DNA of 64,000 bases from Mycobacterium sp. 236(2023) (GCF_029623955.1 NZ_JARSBP010000002.1:1702859-1766858), one strand, 5' to 3'; positions 8,548 to 18,729 are shown, counted from the first letter of the stretch. Notes: generated by a model not told the origin, from the letters alone. Numbers and translations: made by a program.

Positions 8548-9234
8548 CTAATCGATCTGTCGCTGTCCATCGTCGACCACGCGGCCCGCGACGTGCACCC
8601 AACCGTCGGCGGTCCATGTTGTTTCGATCACCGACCCCTGTCCCTGCACGATGGTCAGGTCGCGGCTGAGGTACTCGGTGATGCGCACGGCTGCGGCGCC
8701 GGTGGCCTCGTCCTCGCGAATGCCCAGGTGTGGTGCGAACATCCGGGATCGGATGGAGCTGGCGTCCTTGTCCAGCCAGGTCCACAGGTAGTGCTCGGTC
8801 GCATCGGTGTAGTCGTCGGGGTCCGCGGCAGCCAGGTCGTCGAGTGAGTCCAGGTCATAGATGGAGAAGTCGGGCGCCCACTCGGCGCGGGCGCTCACCG
8901 ACGTCACATCGCCGGTGTAGGCGACCTGCACGATGCCGGCCGGAACCTGCAGCGTCTTCACCGGCGCACCACGATCCTTGAGCCACCACGACACCCCCAC
9001 CGTCGGGTGTCCGGCGAACGGCAGCTCCGTTGTGGGGGTGTGGATGTGGGCGTGCGCGCTGTGCGTTCCTTGCGCCGGCAGGGTGACGAAAACGGTTTCG
9101 CTGTAACCCAATTCGGTGGCGATGCGTTGGCGATCGCCGGGATCGACTGTGGCGGCGTCTACTACACCGAGAGGGTTGCCGAATCGACCGTCCCTGTCAG
9201 TGAATACACGCAGCACGGTCACGTCGATGGCCAT
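8548..9234 (-). CDS. PhzF-family isomerase/epimerase-like protein
   Basis: 228 residues of the PhzF/diaminopimelate-epimerase fold. Recognisable family signatures are the N-terminal [19 protein letters not shown], the [10 protein letters not shown] motif that holds the conserved glycine-rich turn, and [12 protein letters not shown] near the C-terminal half. Phenazine is not made by mycobacteria, so it is a PhzF-like enzyme of unknown substrate. It is convergent with nrdR, separated by 6 bases; the junction contains GATTAG-AC-CTAATC, a tight palindrome covering the stop codon. It corresponds in order to Rv2716 of M. tuberculosis. Confidence 0.85.
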   Translation of the reverse strand: MAIDVTVLRVFTDRDGRFGNPLGVVDAATVDPGDRQRIATELGYSETVFVTLPAQGTHSAHAHIHTPTTELPFAGHPTVGVSWWLKDRGAPVKTLQVPAGIVQVAYTGDVTSVSARAEWAPDFSIYDLDSLDDLAAADPDDYTDATEHYLWTWLDKDASSIRSRMFAPHLGIREDEATGAAAVRITEYLSRDLTIVQGQGSVIETTWTADGWVHVAGRVVDDGQRQID

Positions 9235-9269
9235 GGGCCCGATGCTACGTGGTGAGCCGGAGGTGCCGG

Positions 9270-10292
9270 TCAGGTAGCGCTGCGCTCGTCGGCGCCCATC
9301 GCGTCCAGCACCGCGACACGGGTGTCGAGATCACCCGAGATGGCACGCTCGCTGACCCCGGTACGAAGCAGGCCGCGCAGGTACTCCTGGTCGTAGACGG
9401 CCGGTTCGGTTGAATCGATGAACTTCTCGACGAGTTCGACGAAACGGTCCGGGTCGTCGTGGAACGGGAAGTGCCCCGAACCTTCGAAGATCTCCAGCTG
9501 TGAACCGGGCATCGCGGCGTGAGCCATCTCGGCGTGGCTGACAGGGATCACCGAATCCCGGCTGCCCCAGATGAGTTGCACAGGAACCGATTGCGTCAGA
9601 TAACAGCGGTCGAGCATCGTCACCACCTGGCCGCGCCAGTCGACCACCGCGCGCAACGTGCGGGAAAACGCCGACGACGCGGTGGGTTCGGGAAGGTCAC
9701 CCAGGATGCGCAGCATGTTGGGGATGTCGCGCCCCAATCCGGATGACCCCAGGAAGGGGCCCCCCATGCGGCCCACCAGTCGCAGTGCCGGCAACACCAT
9801 CGGCAGGCGCAGTAGCGCCAAGGCCTCGCTGCCCATCGGCAGTGACGCCACCCGCAACGCGATGTTGACGTCCTTGGTGACGCCGCCGGCGCCGACCAGG
9901 ATCAAGCGGTCGACCAACTGCGGGAACTGGTAGGCGAACTGCATGGCGACACCACCGCCGAGGGAGTGTCCGACGACGGTGACGCTGTCGATGTTGAGGA
10001 CGCTGAGGAGGTCGCGCATGCCGTTGGCGTAGGCGGCTACCGAGTAGTCGGCGCGCGGCTTGTCGGACTTGCCGTGCCCGAGAAGGTCGGGGGCGATGAC
10101 CGTGAACCGCGCAGCGAGTTGCATCTGCACGCTGCTCCACGTCGTGGAGTTGTCGCCGATGCCGTGGATCAACAGGATCGCAGGGCCCGAACCGGCCACC
10201 CGGAACGCGCGCCGGTACCCGTGGATCGTGCAGTACTGCAACGTCGGCGTCAGTTCCCGCACAGGGCGCAGGTTCGGCTTGCGTTCGGTCAT
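9270..10292 (-). CDS. Alpha/beta-fold hydrolase
   Basis: 340 residues. The family landmarks are the oxyanion-hole HG in [10 protein letters not shown] (about 42), nucleophile Ser110 in VVGHSLGGG, a late acid in WGSRDSVIP, and catalytic His in [11 protein letters not shown]. No signal peptide, so it is cytoplasmic. The substrate is unknown; related mycobacterial proteins (Rv2715) are annotated only as hydrolases. I chose the ATG at 10292; a GTG three codons upstream is possible. It lies downstream of the PAC2-family gene on the same strand with a 42-base gap and may be cotranscribed. Confidence 0.88.
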   Translation of the reverse strand: MTERKPNLRPVRELTPTLQYCTIHGYRRAFRVAGSGPAILLIHGIGDNSTTWSSVQMQLAARFTVIAPDLLGHGKSDKPRADYSVAAYANGMRDLLSVLNIDSVTVVGHSLGGGVAMQFAYQFPQLVDRLILVGAGGVTKDVNIALRVASLPMGSEALALLRLPMVLPALRLVGRMGGPFLGSSGLGRDIPNMLRILGDLPEPTASSAFSRTLRAVVDWRGQVVTMLDRCYLTQSVPVQLIWGSRDSVIPVSHAEMAHAAMPGSQLEIFEGSGHFPFHDDPDRFVELVEKFIDSTEPAVYDQEYLRGLLRTGVSERAISGDLDTRVAVLDAMGADERSAT

Positions 10293-10334
10293 GTCGCCCA
10301 CTTCGTCGTCAGGCCGGCTGTCAGCCGGCAGAAG

Positions 10335-11327
10335 TCAGAGACCCTCCCGAGGGTGGTCGTCCCCGTCCTTCCGCTTCGTTTCGCCGGCCTGTTGAGCAAG
10401 GAATCGTTCGAATTCCGCGCCGAGCTCATCTCCGCTCGGTAGATCTTCGTCACGCGCCAGCAGAGACCGGTTCTCCTGTGCGGCAACGAAGGCATCGTAC
10501 TGTCGCTCCAGCGCCTCCACCACTTGAGCGACCTCGGTACTACCGGCGACCTGCTCGTTGATCTTGTCGAAGACCTCGGCGGCGGCCTTGGTCAGGTCGG
10601 CGGTCGGCAGCTCCAGCGAACCGCTCCTGCCGACTTCGGACAACAACGTCTCCGCGGCGGACGGATAGTCGGTCTGCGCCAGATAGTGCGGCACATGCAC
10701 GGTGAATCCGACGACCTCGTAGCCGTGCTGCGCCATCCGGAACTCCAGCAGATTCGAGGCGCTGCCCGGCACCTGGACCTCGCCGACCCACGGCTGGTGA
10801 TCGGTGATCAGTTCCTTGTCGTTGGAGTGCGCCGTCAGCGTCATCGGACGGGTGTGGGGGACTGCCATCGGGATGGAGCCGAGGCCGATGACGCGGCGCA
10901 CTCCGAGCCGTTCGGCCAGCAGACGCACCGCGGTGATGAACCGCTCCCACCGAAGGTCGGGCTCCAATCCGGCGAGCAGCAGAAACGGCGTTCCCACGCT
11001 GTCGTGCAGGGCGTAGAGGTTCAGCTCGGGCTCGTCGTAGTGCGTGAAGTGATCGGTCTTGAACGACATCAGCGGCCGCCGTGACCGGTAGTCGAGCAGT
11101 TCATCGATCGCGAACGAGGCCACCAGCTCGGTGTCGAGGGTGTTCTTGAGGTGCTGGGAGGCGAGCTTGATCGCGTGTCCGGCGTCGGAGAAACCCTCGA
11201 GCGCGTGGACGAGAACCGGTCCGCGGCCGTCGGGGGAGGTGAGCTGCGGTCCGGGGAACTCGAGCTCGTACATGCCTGTCTGTTCCGGCTGATAGCGCTG
11301 GCCGGGATCGTGTGCCTCGTCTGCCAC
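10335..11327 (-). CDS. PAC2-family protein (Rv2714-like)
   Basis: 330 residues. The PAC2 domain spans roughly residues 30-270 with the family's hallmark VLVHALEGFSDAGHAIKLA and the conserved RVIGLGSIPMAVPHTRP segment. The family is named for proteasome assembly chaperone 2; in actinobacteria the structure of Rv2714 is known but its function is not settled. The C-terminal tail is charged and likely disordered. A start GTG/ATG near 11327 fits MADEAHDPG. It heads a two-gene minus-strand unit with the alpha/beta hydrolase. A proteasome-related role is only suggested by the family name. Confidence 0.85.
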   Translation of the reverse strand: MADEAHDPGQRYQPEQTGMYELEFPGPQLTSPDGRGPVLVHALEGFSDAGHAIKLASQHLKNTLDTELVASFAIDELLDYRSRRPLMSFKTDHFTHYDEPELNLYALHDSVGTPFLLLAGLEPDLRWERFITAVRLLAERLGVRRVIGLGSIPMAVPHTRPMTLTAHSNDKELITDHQPWVGEVQVPGSASNLLEFRMAQHGYEVVGFTVHVPHYLAQTDYPSAAETLLSEVGRSGSLELPTADLTKAAAEVFDKINEQVAGSTEVAQVVEALERQYDAFVAAQENRSLLARDEDLPSGDELGAEFERFLAQQAGETKRKDGDDHPREGL

Positions 11328-11558
11328 CTGTCTCGCCTCCTCGCCTCGGGTGCGTCAACGTCGGGCGTTGGCGCACACCGTGAGCATCCAGTGTCTCGCA
11401 CGACTGTGGCGCCGCCACGCTGGGATAGCGGGACTTCACCCACTTGTTCGAACGCGCATACGCCGATGTGACATTCCGCGGTGGTGAACCCGCTTCTTAC
11501 CCGGCAAGGCGATCACAGAAACACGCACAGGATGCGTGCGCGGGGGAGCATGGGCTCT

Positions 11559-12326
11559 ATGCGACCCTCTGCCGCTGCCTTACTGGTGGCGCTGGCTCCG
11601 CTGCTGGCCTGTACTGCCCAGCAACCGGTGCAGACGGCTGCGCCGGTCGAGGCGCTTCCCGTCGTTCGTCCTGTACCCCCGGACCCGCGCGTCGGTGCGG
11701 TGTTCCTCGGCGCCGGAGATCAGCACATGTGTACGGCGGCGGTTTTGTCCTCGCCATCGGCGAATCTGATCCTGACCGCGGCGCACTGTCTGGCCGCGGG
11801 TGTCGACGCCCGTTTCGTCCCGGGTTTCGGTGACGACGCGGGGGATGCCGGCACGTGGCAGGTCGAGGAGGTGTACCTGGATCCGCGATGGGTCGACGAG
11901 CAGGACCCGATGGCTGACTTCGCGGTGGCGCGTGTGGCGCGCCCCGACGGGGTCCGGTTGGAGTCGGTCGCGGGTGACGGTCTTCAGGTCGGCCCCGCGC
12001 CCGGTGCCGGTGAGGAGGTCACGGTCATCGGCTACCCCGCGGGGGTCGGCGGAGGCCCGGGTGCCTGCCGAGCCCCGGCAGCGGCCGCGCATCAGGGCTT
12101 TCCTGCGCTGCACTGCGATGGCGTGGTCGGAGGTTTCTCTGGTGCGCCGTGGATTTCGGGGTCCACGGTGTCGGGGTTGATCGGAGGTCTCGACGGTGGC
12201 GGGTGCGCCGACGAGATCTCCTACTCGCCGCCGTTCGGCCCGCAGCTGGCCGACGTGATCGCGCGGGCGCAGACCGGCGGGGAGGCGGATGTGCCGCCGG
12301 AGCTGTTGGGCGACGGATGTCGGTGA
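11559..12326 (+). CDS. Exported lipoprotein-type trypsin-like serine protease
   Basis: 255 residues. A signal sequence ending in APLLAC-TAQ is a lipobox, so the mature protein would be lipid-anchored. The chymotrypsin-fold triad is visible: His in LILTAAHCLA, Asp in DPMADFAVARV and Ser in GGFSGAP, where GDSGGP is usual. Two cysteine pairs are plausible. I chose the ATG at 11559 because GGGGGAG precedes it at good spacing; ATGs at 11532 and 11550 also exist. It is divergent from the PAC2 gene across 230 bases in which I see no clear regulatory motif. It is not at this position in M. tuberculosis by memory, so it may be species-variable. Confidence 0.82.
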   Translation: MRPSAAALLVALAPLLACTAQQPVQTAAPVEALPVVRPVPPDPRVGAVFLGAGDQHMCTAAVLSSPSANLILTAAHCLAAGVDARFVPGFGDDAGDAGTWQVEEVYLDPRWVDEQDPMADFAVARVARPDGVRLESVAGDGLQVGPAPGAGEEVTVIGYPAGVGGGPGACRAPAAAAHQGFPALHCDGVVGGFSGAPWISGSTVSGLIGGLDGGGCADEISYSPPFGPQLADVIARAQTGGEADVPPELLGDGCR

Positions 12327-13742
12327 TCAGACCCGGAACTGGTTGAGGGCGCGCAGCTTGTTCATCACGTCGAGGGCGGCGACCTTGTAGGCCTCGGAGA
12401 ATGTCGGGTAGTTGAACACCGCGTCGACGAGATATTCGACGGTGCCGCCGCAGCCCATCACGGCCTGACCGATGTGGACCAGCTCCGTTGCGCTGGTGCC
12501 GAAGATGTGGACGCCGAGAACCCGCAGGTCCTCGGTGGACACGATCAGCTTGAGCATCCCGTAGGAATCGCCGGCGATCTGGCCGCGGGCCAGCTCGCGG
12601 TACCGGGACACGCCGACTTCGTACGGGATGGCGTCCTTGGTCAGCTCCACTTCCGTCGCGCCGACGTACGAGACCTCCGGGATGGAGTAGATGCCGATCG
12701 GCTGCAGCTCGGTCATCGCGTGGCTGGGCTCGTCGAAGGCGTGGTAGGCGGCGAGCCTGCCCTGATCCATCGATGTCGCCGCGAGCGCGGGGAAGCCGAT
12801 GACGTCGCCGACGGCATAGATGTGGTCGACCTTGGTCTGGAAGTTGTCGTCGACGAAGATCCGGCCGCGGTTGTCGGCTTCCAGCCCCGCGTTGGCGAGG
12901 TCGAGGTGGTCGGTCTGCCCCTGGCGGCCCGCCGAGTACATGACGGTTTCGGCGGGGATCTGCTTTCCGCTGGCCAGTGTCGTCACGGTGCCGGCGGCGC
13001 CGACGTCGACGGCGGTGACCTCCTCGCCGAAGCGGAACGTGACGGCCAGATCGCGCAGATGGAATCGCAGGGACTCGATGATCTCCGAATCGCAGAAGTC
13101 GAGCATGGTGTCGCGCTTCTCGACGACGGTCACCTTGGTGCCCAGCGCGGCGAACATCGACGCGTACTCGATGCCGATGACGCCGGCGCCCACGACGACC
13201 ATGGACGACGGCAGGGAGTTCAGGTCGAGGATGCCGTCGGAGTCGAGGACGCGGTTCTCGTCGAACTCGACGCCCGCGGGCCGAGCGGGTTTGGTCCCGG
13301 TCGCGATCACGACGTATTCGCCTGTGAGGGTTGTCTTTTCGCCCCGGTGCTGTTCTTCCACCAGGACCGTGTGGGGGTCGAGGAAGCGGCCGTGGCCTTC
13401 GATCAAATCGATACGGTTGCGCATCAGCTGGGACCGCACGACGTCTTGTTCTCGGGTGATGACGTGCGTCGTGCGGGCCAGCAGGTCGGCCGGGGTGATT
13501 TTCTCCTTGACCCGGTAGCTGGCGCCGTACAGTTCCCGCTGGCTCATTCCGGTCAGGTAGACGACGGCCTCGCGCAACGTCTTCGACGGGATGGTGCCGG
13601 TGTTGACGCAGACGCCGCCGAGCATGCGCCCGCGTTCCACGACGGCCACCGACTTGCCGAGTTTGGCGGCTGCGATCGCGGCCTTCTGGCCACCGGGTCC
13701 GGAGCCGATGACGACGAGGTCGTATTCCAGCATTGAAGCCAT
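12327..13742 (-). CDS. sthA: Soluble NAD(P) transhydrogenase SthA
   Basis: 471 residues of the flavoprotein disulfide-reductase fold: FAD-binding [17 protein letters not shown] at the N-terminus, NAD-binding [17 protein letters not shown] in the middle, and a C-terminal dimer domain. The redox-site equivalent reads [11 protein letters not shown], so the second cysteine of the CxxxxC pair is replaced by Thr. That is the pattern of energy-independent transhydrogenases rather than of lipoamide dehydrogenase. It interconverts NADPH and NADH in the cytoplasm. The stop abuts the stop of the convergent protease with no spacer. An ATG three codons inside (13733) is an alternative start. Confidence 0.93.
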   Translation of the reverse strand: MASMLEYDLVVIGSGPGGQKAAIAAAKLGKSVAVVERGRMLGGVCVNTGTIPSKTLREAVVYLTGMSQRELYGASYRVKEKITPADLLARTTHVITREQDVVRSQLMRNRIDLIEGHGRFLDPHTVLVEEQHRGEKTTLTGEYVVIATGTKPARPAGVEFDENRVLDSDGILDLNSLPSSMVVVGAGVIGIEYASMFAALGTKVTVVEKRDTMLDFCDSEIIESLRFHLRDLAVTFRFGEEVTAVDVGAAGTVTTLASGKQIPAETVMYSAGRQGQTDHLDLANAGLEADNRGRIFVDDNFQTKVDHIYAVGDVIGFPALAATSMDQGRLAAYHAFDEPSHAMTELQPIGIYSIPEVSYVGATEVELTKDAIPYEVGVSRYRELARGQIAGDSYGMLKLIVSTEDLRVLGVHIFGTSATELVHIGQAVMGCGGTVEYLVDAVFNYPTFSEAYKVAALDVMNKLRALNQFRV

Positions 13743-13911
13743 GGCACAGGTCTACGCCGGTTGGCCGGATCTCGCATGTCGGCGGAAGGCAACAACGGGT
13801 GAACAACGCCCACCGAGCGCAATGATCCCCAAACCCGATTTCATCCCCAGTTGCGTGGCGCCTCGGCGCCGACGAGCGATCGACGTCGGTGGCGGTTGCC
13901 AAGTTTGCGGT

Positions 13912-14982
13912 ATGGCCTCACTACAGCGTCCCGGACACAACCCCGGAAACCATCCCCAATCCTCCGTCGACTGCCCCGGCACCCTGATCGCGGCGCTGCC
14001 GGCCGTTCTGGGTTTCGTGCCGGAGAAATCGGTCGTGCTCGTCACCGTCGCCCACGGGGAGATGGGGGCGATCCTGCGTGGCAACCTGGCCGACACGTCA
14101 CCCCAAAGAGTCTGTGAGCTGGCCGAATTGGCGGCTGGTTCGGGAGCCGAGATCGTCATCGCCGTCATCGTCGACGACGAGGGGGCGGACTGCGCCGCGT
14201 GTGTCGACGAGCACCGCTGGTTGATACGCACGCTGAGTGTCGAACTCGCGCGCCATGACGTTGAGCTGGTCGCCGCACATGTGGTCGCCGAGGTCGCCGC
14301 CGGTGCCCGGTGGTACTGCGTGGACGGCTGCGGCCGATCCGGTGTCGTCGACGACCCGATGTCGTCGCCGACCGCCGTGGCGGCGGTGCTGGACGGTCGC
14401 CGCCTCTACAACACGCGGGAAGAACTCCTGGCCGTCGTCGAGACCGCCGACCCGGCGCAGACCGCGGCTCTGGCGTCCCTCATCGATCAGGCGGGCCCAC
14501 TTGAGGTGCCTCGGCCGAATCCGCAGTCCCGCAGCGACATCGAGCATGTGCTGGTGTGCGCCGAACAGAACGAGGCGGGGCAGAGTTTGGCGGCAGCAGA
14601 CATCACCCGGTTGGCGTGGGCGTTGACGGACCCGTTGGTGCGGGACACGCTCTACGCACTCGCTGTCGGTGACAAAGCCGGATGCGCGGAATCGCTGTGG
14701 GAACAGCTGGCGCGCACCTTGCCGGAACCGTGGCGGGTGGAAGCGCTTGTGCTGCTGGCATTCTCGGCCTACGCCCGCGGCGACGGCCCGCTTGCGGGGA
14801 TCTCCCTGGACGCCGCTCTACGGTGTGGTCCGCACAAGATGGCAGGCATGCTCGATCAGGCGTTGCAGGCCGGCATGCGCCCCGATCAGATCCGGGAACT
14901 CGCCGACACGGGCTATCGGCTGGCGCGCCAGCTCGGGCTGCGGCTGCCGCCGCGGCGCCTGTTCAGCCGGCGGGCTGGTTAG
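13912..14982 (+). CDS. DUF4192-family protein
   Basis: 356 residues. The sequence begins with a short Pro-rich segment, then the DUF4192 opening (GTLIAALPAVLGFVPEKSVVLV) that is widespread in actinobacteria. The family has no established function. A mid-protein motif RWYCVDGCGRSG is typical of the family. No signal peptide or membrane helix is seen. The ATG at 13912 was selected by the start of family homology, as the ribosome site is weak. It is divergent from sthA and converges on ideR with 3 bases between stops, the same order as Rv2713-Rv2712c-ideR. Confidence 0.85.
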   Translation: MASLQRPGHNPGNHPQSSVDCPGTLIAALPAVLGFVPEKSVVLVTVAHGEMGAILRGNLADTSPQRVCELAELAAGSGAEIVIAVIVDDEGADCAACVDEHRWLIRTLSVELARHDVELVAAHVVAEVAAGARWYCVDGCGRSGVVDDPMSSPTAVAAVLDGRRLYNTREELLAVVETADPAQTAALASLIDQAGPLEVPRPNPQSRSDIEHVLVCAEQNEAGQSLAAADITRLAWALTDPLVRDTLYALAVGDKAGCAESLWEQLARTLPEPWRVEALVLLAFSAYARGDGPLAGISLDAALRCGPHKMAGMLDQALQAGMRPDQIRELADTGYRLARQLGLRLPPRRLFSRRAG

Positions 14983-14985
14983 GGC

Positions 14986-15678
14986 CTAGACCTTCTCGAC
15001 CTTGACGGCGTGGGCCATTTCGTGGGGCAGCTCGACCTGCTCGTGGCCGGGGATGACGATCATGACGCCGCCGTGATCGTTGACTTCCACGGTCACGCGC
15101 GCGTTGGGTACGACGCCCGCATCCTTGAGGCGGGCGATCAGCTCCACGTCGCCTTGGACGTGCTCGGTCAGCTGACGCACGACGACGGCGACGGGCATCC
15201 CCGCGGGCAGTTCGGTCAGGCGCACCAGGCTCATCGCCTCGTCGCTCAGATTGTTGCCGACGCCGAGCTCGGACAGGCCGGGGATCGGGTTGCCGAACGG
15301 CGACGTGGTGGGGTTGTTGAGCACCTGAACGAGCCTGCGCTCAACGTCGACGCTCATGACGTGCTCCCAGCGGCAGGCCTCGGCGTGGACCTCTTCCCAC
15401 GGCAGGCCGATGACGTCGACGAGGAGCCGCTCGGCCAGCCGGTGTTTGCGCATCACCGCCACGGCCAGAGCACGGCCTTTGTCGGTGAGCTCGAGGTGGC
15501 GGTCGCCGGCGACGTGGAGCAGTCCGTCGCGCTCCATCCGGGACACGGTCTGGCTGACGGTGGGTCCACTTTGGTCGAGACGTTCTGCGATGCGCGCACG
15601 CAGCGGGATCACGCCCTCTTCCTCGAGGTCGTAAATCGTTCGCAGATACATCTCGGTGGTATCGACAAGATCGTTCAT
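14986..15678 (-). CDS. ideR: Iron-dependent repressor IdeR (DtxR family)
   Basis: 230 residues, exactly the length of mycobacterial IdeR. N-terminal winged-helix DNA-binding domain (about 1-73, with DQSGPTVSQTVSRMERDGL as recognition region), dimerisation/metal-binding domain (74-140, including MSVDVERRL and the His/Glu ligands around HAEACRWEHVMS), and the SH3-like third domain (after about 150). With Fe(II) bound it represses siderophore and induces storage genes. The ATG at 15678 is chosen by homology. It is directly downstream of sigB, separated by 150 bases that include a terminator. Confidence 0.97.
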   Translation of the reverse strand: MNDLVDTTEMYLRTIYDLEEEGVIPLRARIAERLDQSGPTVSQTVSRMERDGLLHVAGDRHLELTDKGRALAVAVMRKHRLAERLLVDVIGLPWEEVHAEACRWEHVMSVDVERRLVQVLNNPTTSPFGNPIPGLSELGVGNNLSDEAMSLVRLTELPAGMPVAVVVRQLTEHVQGDVELIARLKDAGVVPNARVTVEVNDHGGVMIVIPGHEQVELPHEMAHAVKVEKV

Positions 15679-15783
15679 TGCACACCCTCCGTCTGAGGTG
15701 AGTCTACCGGCCGGGGTGGCCGAACAGCGATGCTTCCCAAAGCGACACGGCCCACAGAGCCACCTCACAGGCAGCTCCCAGCA

Positions 15784-15815
15784 GAAGACCCGCCGGCCGC
15801 TGCCGACGGGTCTTC
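15784..15815 (-). terminator. Hairpin between sigB and ideR
   Basis: Perfect 9-bp arms GAAGACCCG and CGGGTCTTC with a 14-base GC-rich loop, 15 bases past the sigB stop. It probably ends sigB transcripts and makes ideR largely independent. No U-run follows. Confidence 0.6.
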
Positions 15816-15829
15816 GCGGGGATGGCTCG

Positions 15830-16789
15830 CTAGCTGGCGTACGAGCGCAGGCGATCGGCGCGGTCGCCATTGCGCAGCTTCGCCATGACCTCACGCTCGA
15901 TCTGACGCACCCGCTCGCGGGACAGGCCGAAAAGCTTGCCGATCTGGTCGAGGGTGCGCGGCTGGCCGTCGTCAAGGCCGAACCGCAACCGGATCACCTG
16001 CTGCTCACGCTCGTCGAGGGTGGCGAGCACGTACCGGATGTCAGTGTGCAGCAGCTCGGAGATCACCGCGTTCTCTGCGGACATGGCCTCGGAGTCCTCG
16101 ATGAAGTCGCCCAGGGGGGCCTCTTCGTCGCTGCCGACGGGCATGTCCAGGCTCACCGGGTCGCGACTGTGCTCGAGCAGGTCGTTGATCTTCTCCACGG
16201 GGATGCCCGATTCCTCGGCCAGTTCCTCGTCGGTGGCCTCGCGCCCGAGGTTCTGGTGCATCTCGCGCTTGATGCGGGCGAGCTTGTTGACCTGCTCGAC
16301 GAGATGGACGGGGAGCCGGATGGTGCGGCTCTGGTCAGCCATGCCACGCGTGATCGCCTGGCGGATCCACCACGTCGCATACGTCGAGAACTTGAATCCC
16401 TTGGCGTAGTCGAACTTCTCCATGGCGCGGATGAGTCCGAGGTTGCCCTCCTGGATCAGGTCGAGCAGCGGCATGCCGCGCCCGGTGTAGCGCTTGGCCA
16501 GCGACACCACCAGTCGCAGGTTGGCTTCGAGCAGATGCCGCCGCGCCGCCTCTCCGTCGCGGACCACCGCCGCCAGGTCGCGCTTGCGGTTGTCGCCCAA
16601 GCGCTTCCGCGTGGCGAGCAGGTGCTGCGCGTAGAGACCGGCCTCGATCCGCTTGGCCAGCTCGACCTCGTCGGCGGCATTCAACAACGCGGTCTTCCCG
16701 ATGCCGTTGAGGTACACGCGCACCAGGTCGGCGGCGGGGCTTTGAGCGTCCAGGTCTTGGTCGATGCGGCTGGTGGTGGCATTTGCCAT
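15830..16789 (-). CDS. sigB: RNA polymerase sigma factor SigB (group 2)
   Basis: 319 residues of a primary-like sigma factor without the long acidic N-terminal region of SigA. Visible are region 1.2 ([18 protein letters not shown]), region 2 ([29 protein letters not shown], including the -10 recognition helix), region 3 and region 4.2 ([19 protein letters not shown]). It directs stress and stationary-phase transcription and is itself controlled by extracytoplasmic sigma factors. The ATG at 16789 follows a perfect AGGAGG at 8 bases; an earlier in-frame ATG (16819) is less likely. A SigE/SigH-type promoter lies upstream. Confidence 0.95.
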   Translation of the reverse strand: MANATTSRIDQDLDAQSPAADLVRVYLNGIGKTALLNAADEVELAKRIEAGLYAQHLLATRKRLGDNRKRDLAAVVRDGEAARRHLLEANLRLVVSLAKRYTGRGMPLLDLIQEGNLGLIRAMEKFDYAKGFKFSTYATWWIRQAITRGMADQSRTIRLPVHLVEQVNKLARIKREMHQNLGREATDEELAEESGIPVEKINDLLEHSRDPVSLDMPVGSDEEAPLGDFIEDSEAMSAENAVISELLHTDIRYVLATLDEREQQVIRLRFGLDDGQPRTLDQIGKLFGLSRERVRQIEREVMAKLRNGDRADRLRSYAS

Positions 16790-16826
16790 GGCGGCCTCCT
16801 GATCGGGTGGAACTTTCATGACCTAC

Positions 16827-16852
16827 AACGCGCTAGGCATGCAAAGAGTTCC
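16827..16852 (-). promoter_or_regulatory. SigE/SigH-type promoter of sigB
   Basis: On the minus strand GGAAC, 18 bases, GTT matches the mycobacterial SigE/SigH pattern (GGAAC-N17-19-GTT). It ends 38 bases before the sigB start. This fits known control of sigB by SigE/SigH in M. tuberculosis. Confidence 0.65.
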
Positions 16853-16936
16853 CACCTTCTCGGTGACTCACACGTTCTGATCTGCGGTTATTGGACGATG
16901 ACCTGAGAATGTGCTGAGAAACGCTGCAGTTCGCGC

Positions 16937-17380
16937 TCAGCCAGGAACATCGCCGCGCTGATCTCCGGCGCCATGTTGCGGCGCGCCCCGGTGCGGCTGC
17001 TCGATAGCCGGCCGCTCAGCGGTGGGGAACAGCGGGATCCGCCGCGGCATCGCGTATCGGCGGGGTTCCTCGGCGGTGCGCGGTGGCCGGTCGTTGGCGA
17101 TCAGGACGGCCATCCACGGCAGCGGGATCGAGACCACGACGATCGCCAGAGAGATCAAACCGTTCTCCCAGATGCTGTAGGCCACAGCGGCCAGGATCAG
17201 CGCGGGGATCCGGAAGGACATCAACGTGAGGTACTTGCGAACCCGCTGGCGGTGCTGTTCCTCGTAGGCGGGTGCGGCCCGGGTGATCAGTACCGGACGG
17301 CCTTCGTCGTCGAAACTCAGTTCGGAGTCACGCACGGGATCACTGAGGCTGAACCGGCGAACATGTCTCCACTGTTCCAC
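16937..17380 (-). CDS. DUF3099 family small membrane protein
   Basis: 147 residues. A charged N-terminal part (about 1-45) is followed by two transmembrane helices (LMSFRIPALILAAVAYSIW and LISLAIVVVSIPLPWMAVLI), then a Pro/Arg-rich cytoplasmic tail. This is the DUF3099 layout common to actinobacteria; function unknown. It corresponds to Rv2709 beside sigB. It ends about 80 bases before the sigB promoter and points in the same direction, so some read-through into sigB is conceivable. Confidence 0.82.
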   Translation of the reverse strand: MEQWRHVRRFSLSDPVRDSELSFDDEGRPVLITRAAPAYEEQHRQRVRKYLTLMSFRIPALILAAVAYSIWENGLISLAIVVVSIPLPWMAVLIANDRPPRTAEEPRRYAMPRRIPLFPTAERPAIEQPHRGAPQHGAGDQRGDVPG

Positions 17381-17442
17381 ATCCGGGCTCAGGTGCGCCC
17401 ATCACGTTTCTTACCGATCTATGGCCAGGCACAATGGTCGCC

Positions 17443-17679
17443 ATGGACACCCAGACGATCGAGCGCACCGACACCGACGAACGCGTCGACGACGGGACTG
17501 ACAACGACACTCCCAAGTACTTCCACTACGTCAAGAAGGACAAGATCGCCGAGAGCGCGGTGATGGGGACCCACGTCGTCGCGTTGTGCGGCGAGGTTTT
17601 CCCGGTGACGAAGTCGGCCAAGCCCGGCTCGCCCGTCTGCCCCGATTGCAAGCGCGTCTACGAGCAGCTCAAGAAGTAG
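17443..17679 (+). CDS. DUF3039 small protein
   Basis: 78 residues with the actinobacterial DUF3039 core: FHYVKKDKIAESAVMGTHVV, then a single Cys (ALCGEV) and CPDCKRVYEQLKK. The three cysteines suggest metal binding, but this is inference. The ATG at 17443 is preferred to one three codons upstream (17434) by resemblance to the mycobacterial homologue Rv2708c. It overlaps the end of the convergent YihY-type gene by 11 bases and is divergent from the DUF3099 gene across about 60 bases. Confidence 0.82.
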   Translation: MDTQTIERTDTDERVDDGTDNDTPKYFHYVKKDKIAESAVMGTHVVALCGEVFPVTKSAKPGSPVCPDCKRVYEQLKK

Positions 17680-18700
17680 CGGCGTCTCCGGTGGTCGTGG
17701 CCGGACCGTCGGGCGTCGGTGCGGGCGCCACCGTCGGGACGCCGGTGCCGCCGTTGAGCGTCTCGGCTTTGGCCTCCAGCCACCAGCGCAGACGTTTGGC
17801 ATGGGTGTCGGGCGCGGGGAACTCTTCTTCGATCGCCGCGTTCAATTCCGCGCCGATCATGATCGCGAATCCGAGGAAGAACGCGAACAGCAGGAACGCG
17901 ATCGGAGTGGCCAGCGCGCCGTAGGTGTAGCCCGTGCTGGTGATCCACGTCAGATAAACGCGCAGTCCCCATGTCGCGATCAGGAACACGACGGTCGCCA
18001 GCACCGACCCCAGCAGCAGCCGGTGCGAGGGCAAGGGTTTCGGCAGTGACACCCGGTAGAGCACGTTGACGGCCACAACGAAGGCCACGAACAGGACCGG
18101 GTAGTAGCCGTACTGCAGGACGTGATCCCAGCTGTCCGGGATGAACTCGGCGACCTTGCGTGGGCCGAGCGCCAGGAACGGCGCCGTGATGATCGCGCCG
18201 ACGAGCATCACGACGTACAGACCCAATGCGTAAAACCGCTGCCGGACCGGGTGACGCAACGGCGTCTGATCGTGCGCCTCGGTGATCGAGTCGACGAAGG
18301 CCGAGATGGCCGACGACCCGGCCCACAGGGAGATCACGAAGCCCACCGAGACGACTTCACCGCGTGCACCGCGCACGATGTCGCGAATCGTCGGTTCGAT
18401 GATCTCGCCAACGACGTTGGGGGAGAAGAACCTTCCCGCGAAGCTGATCAGCTGGCTTTCGATGGTCGGCAACGTTTCCGGGCCGAACAGCGGCGCGATG
18501 AAGGCGAGGCTGCCGAGCATGCCCAGCAACAGCGGCGGTAGGGAGAGCGCACACCAGAACGCGGCTTGCGCGGACTCCGAGAAGATCGAGTCGTCCCAGC
18601 TCTTACCCAGCGTCCGGACGGCGATGTGCCGAATGTGGTGGCGCGACGGCTTGGCTTTCACGGAAGGCCGCGCGGACGGCCGCTCTGACTGGTCGCTCAT
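17669..18700 (-). CDS. YihY/BrkB-family inner-membrane protein
   Basis: 343 residues. A basic cytoplasmic N-terminus (about 1-40) precedes six likely transmembrane helices, starting with FWCALSLPPLLLGMLGSLAF, with the family's conserved GxVxSLWAGSSAISAFVDSI-like stretch in the second third and a C-terminal Ala/Pro/Thr tail. YihY proteins were once called RNase BN, but the membrane family has no proven enzyme activity. The ATG at 18700 was chosen because upstream residues are not membrane-like. It corresponds to Rv2707. Confidence 0.85.
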   Translation of the reverse strand: MSDQSERPSARPSVKAKPSRHHIRHIAVRTLGKSWDDSIFSESAQAAFWCALSLPPLLLGMLGSLAFIAPLFGPETLPTIESQLISFAGRFFSPNVVGEIIEPTIRDIVRGARGEVVSVGFVISLWAGSSAISAFVDSITEAHDQTPLRHPVRQRFYALGLYVVMLVGAIITAPFLALGPRKVAEFIPDSWDHVLQYGYYPVLFVAFVVAVNVLYRVSLPKPLPSHRLLLGSVLATVVFLIATWGLRVYLTWITSTGYTYGALATPIAFLLFAFFLGFAIMIGAELNAAIEEEFPAPDTHAKRLRWWLEAKAETLNGGTGVPTVAPAPTPDGPATTTGDAATS

Positions 18701-18729
18701 GACCAGTCCAGCATTGCCGATTCGCCACG

